Assembly: GCA_018370615.1 (NCBI GenBank)
Contig: JAGZAC010000125.1
Span: forward strand, 1-5,795
DNA from: Clostridiales bacterium
GTDB lineage: Bacteria; Bacillota; Clostridia; Oscillospirales; CAG-272
Direction: 5' to 3'
Length of the DNA: 5,795 nt
Made by a program: the position numbers and the translations under genes
In this document: positions 5,567 through 5,795 of the stretch, one piece after another
How the letters are laid out: each line of letters begins with the position of its first letter
How positions within the stretch are numbered: the first letter of the stretch is position 1
The notes under the pieces: model-generated
The model's input: the letters and a program-made list of their open reading frames with translations, nothing else
Databases searched by the model: none
Told to the model about the DNA's origin: nothing

Positions 5567-5795
5567 TCACACTCGTGTATAGTGCAGGCTCACTGTCCGG
5601 ATTACCTGCTCAAAGGCCGGTACATCAGTTTCATTGGATACAAATACCAGAACACAGGGTTCTCTCCCATATAGAATCCCCACATCATTCGTAATCCCCT
5701 CATCCTCGCCGGTCTTGTGCTCCACCCGCACGGTGGGCGGAAGCAGGCTGGGGATTTTATGGTTAATCTGCTGTTGCGATAGCATCGCCCGCATT
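5567..5795 (-). CDS. Class A beta-lactamase-like serine hydrolase, C-terminal part only (5' end beyond window)
   Basis: The visible 75-76 residues are the end of the protein; the frame stays open at base 5795, so the first visible Met is probably internal. SQQQINHKIPSLLPP leads into VEHKTGE, where KTG is the third catalytic motif of serine beta-lactamases and penicillin-binding enzymes. GITNDVGILYGREPCVLVFV follows, as in the beta-lactamase2 family, where an Asn-Asp and two closing strands come after KTG. The end ..SLHYTRV is the expected terminal helix. The SxxK and SxN motifs would be off the window, so activity cannot be judged. In Gram-positives such hydrolases may be exported and act on beta-lactams, peptidoglycan or D-amino-acid peptides. 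Close linkage to an AGCS symporter favours a peptidase or amidase that frees a small amino acid, but resistance cannot be excluded. Confidence 0.78.
   Translation of the reverse strand, partial: MRAMLSQQQINHKIPSLLPPTVRVEHKTGEDEGITNDVGILYGREPCVLVFVSNETDVPAFEQVIRTVSLHYTRV

Noticed and set aside
5567..5795. Antibiotic resistance gene
   Set aside because: Only the KTG end is visible. Many non-lactamase hydrolases share it and the neighbour is an amino-acid symporter, so a resistance call cannot be supported.

Overview
The window looks like a Gram-positive anaerobe of the class Clostridia, probably a gut-type Oscillospiraceae relative. This is inferred from a lipoprotein signal of the Clostridia type (MKKLMSLVLALAMILSLAAC), AGGAGG-type ribosome binding sites, TTGACA-type promoters, an AGCS amino-acid symporter and a decayed integrase of a type common in that group. 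No RNA gene, CRISPR array or intact mobile element is visible. Species cannot be assigned from the sequence alone.

Left block (1-2991, all minus strand, transcribed right to left): a LacI-family repressor, then a free-standing ComEC/Rec2-like metallo-beta-lactamase-fold hydrolase, then a TctC/Bug-type substrate-binding lipoprotein that runs off the left edge. The repressor has its own promoter (-35 TTGACT, 17 bp, -10 TATGTT). A near-perfect LacI/CcpA-type operator sits in its leader, and a TTAACA-N5-TTAACA direct repeat covers the -10 and start region. The hydrolase has a probable second promoter (TTGACA, 17 bp, TTTAAA) whose spacer is almost entirely an 18-bp inverted repeat. The hydrolase and tctC are only 17 bp apart and should be co-transcribed. 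The likely job of the block is regulated uptake, and perhaps prior hydrolysis, of a carboxylate-type substrate; the membrane subunits TctA/TctB would lie beyond the left edge.

Middle block (about 2992-4080): no intact gene, but a graveyard of plus-strand element genes. Joining frames recovers the catalytic C-terminus of a tyrosine recombinase (two compensating frameshifts, box III His lost), then two structured repeats, then an XRE-type HTH gene (strong SD, one frameshift, recognition helix missing). The XRE stop overlaps the start of a small frameshifted gene (TGATG), and a 12-bp perfect hairpin follows. This is the remnant of an integrated or conjugative element wedged between two operons.

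Right block (4106-5795, minus strand): the C-terminus of a class A beta-lactamase-like serine hydrolase, cut by the right edge, followed after 33 bp by a complete AGCS sodium:alanine/glycine symporter. The pair looks like an operon and could couple release of a small amino acid to its import, but that link is inference.

No wholly new system is evident. The items most worth a second look are the regulator-hydrolase-TctC arrangement with its layered promoter sites, and the serine hydrolase-AGCS pair.
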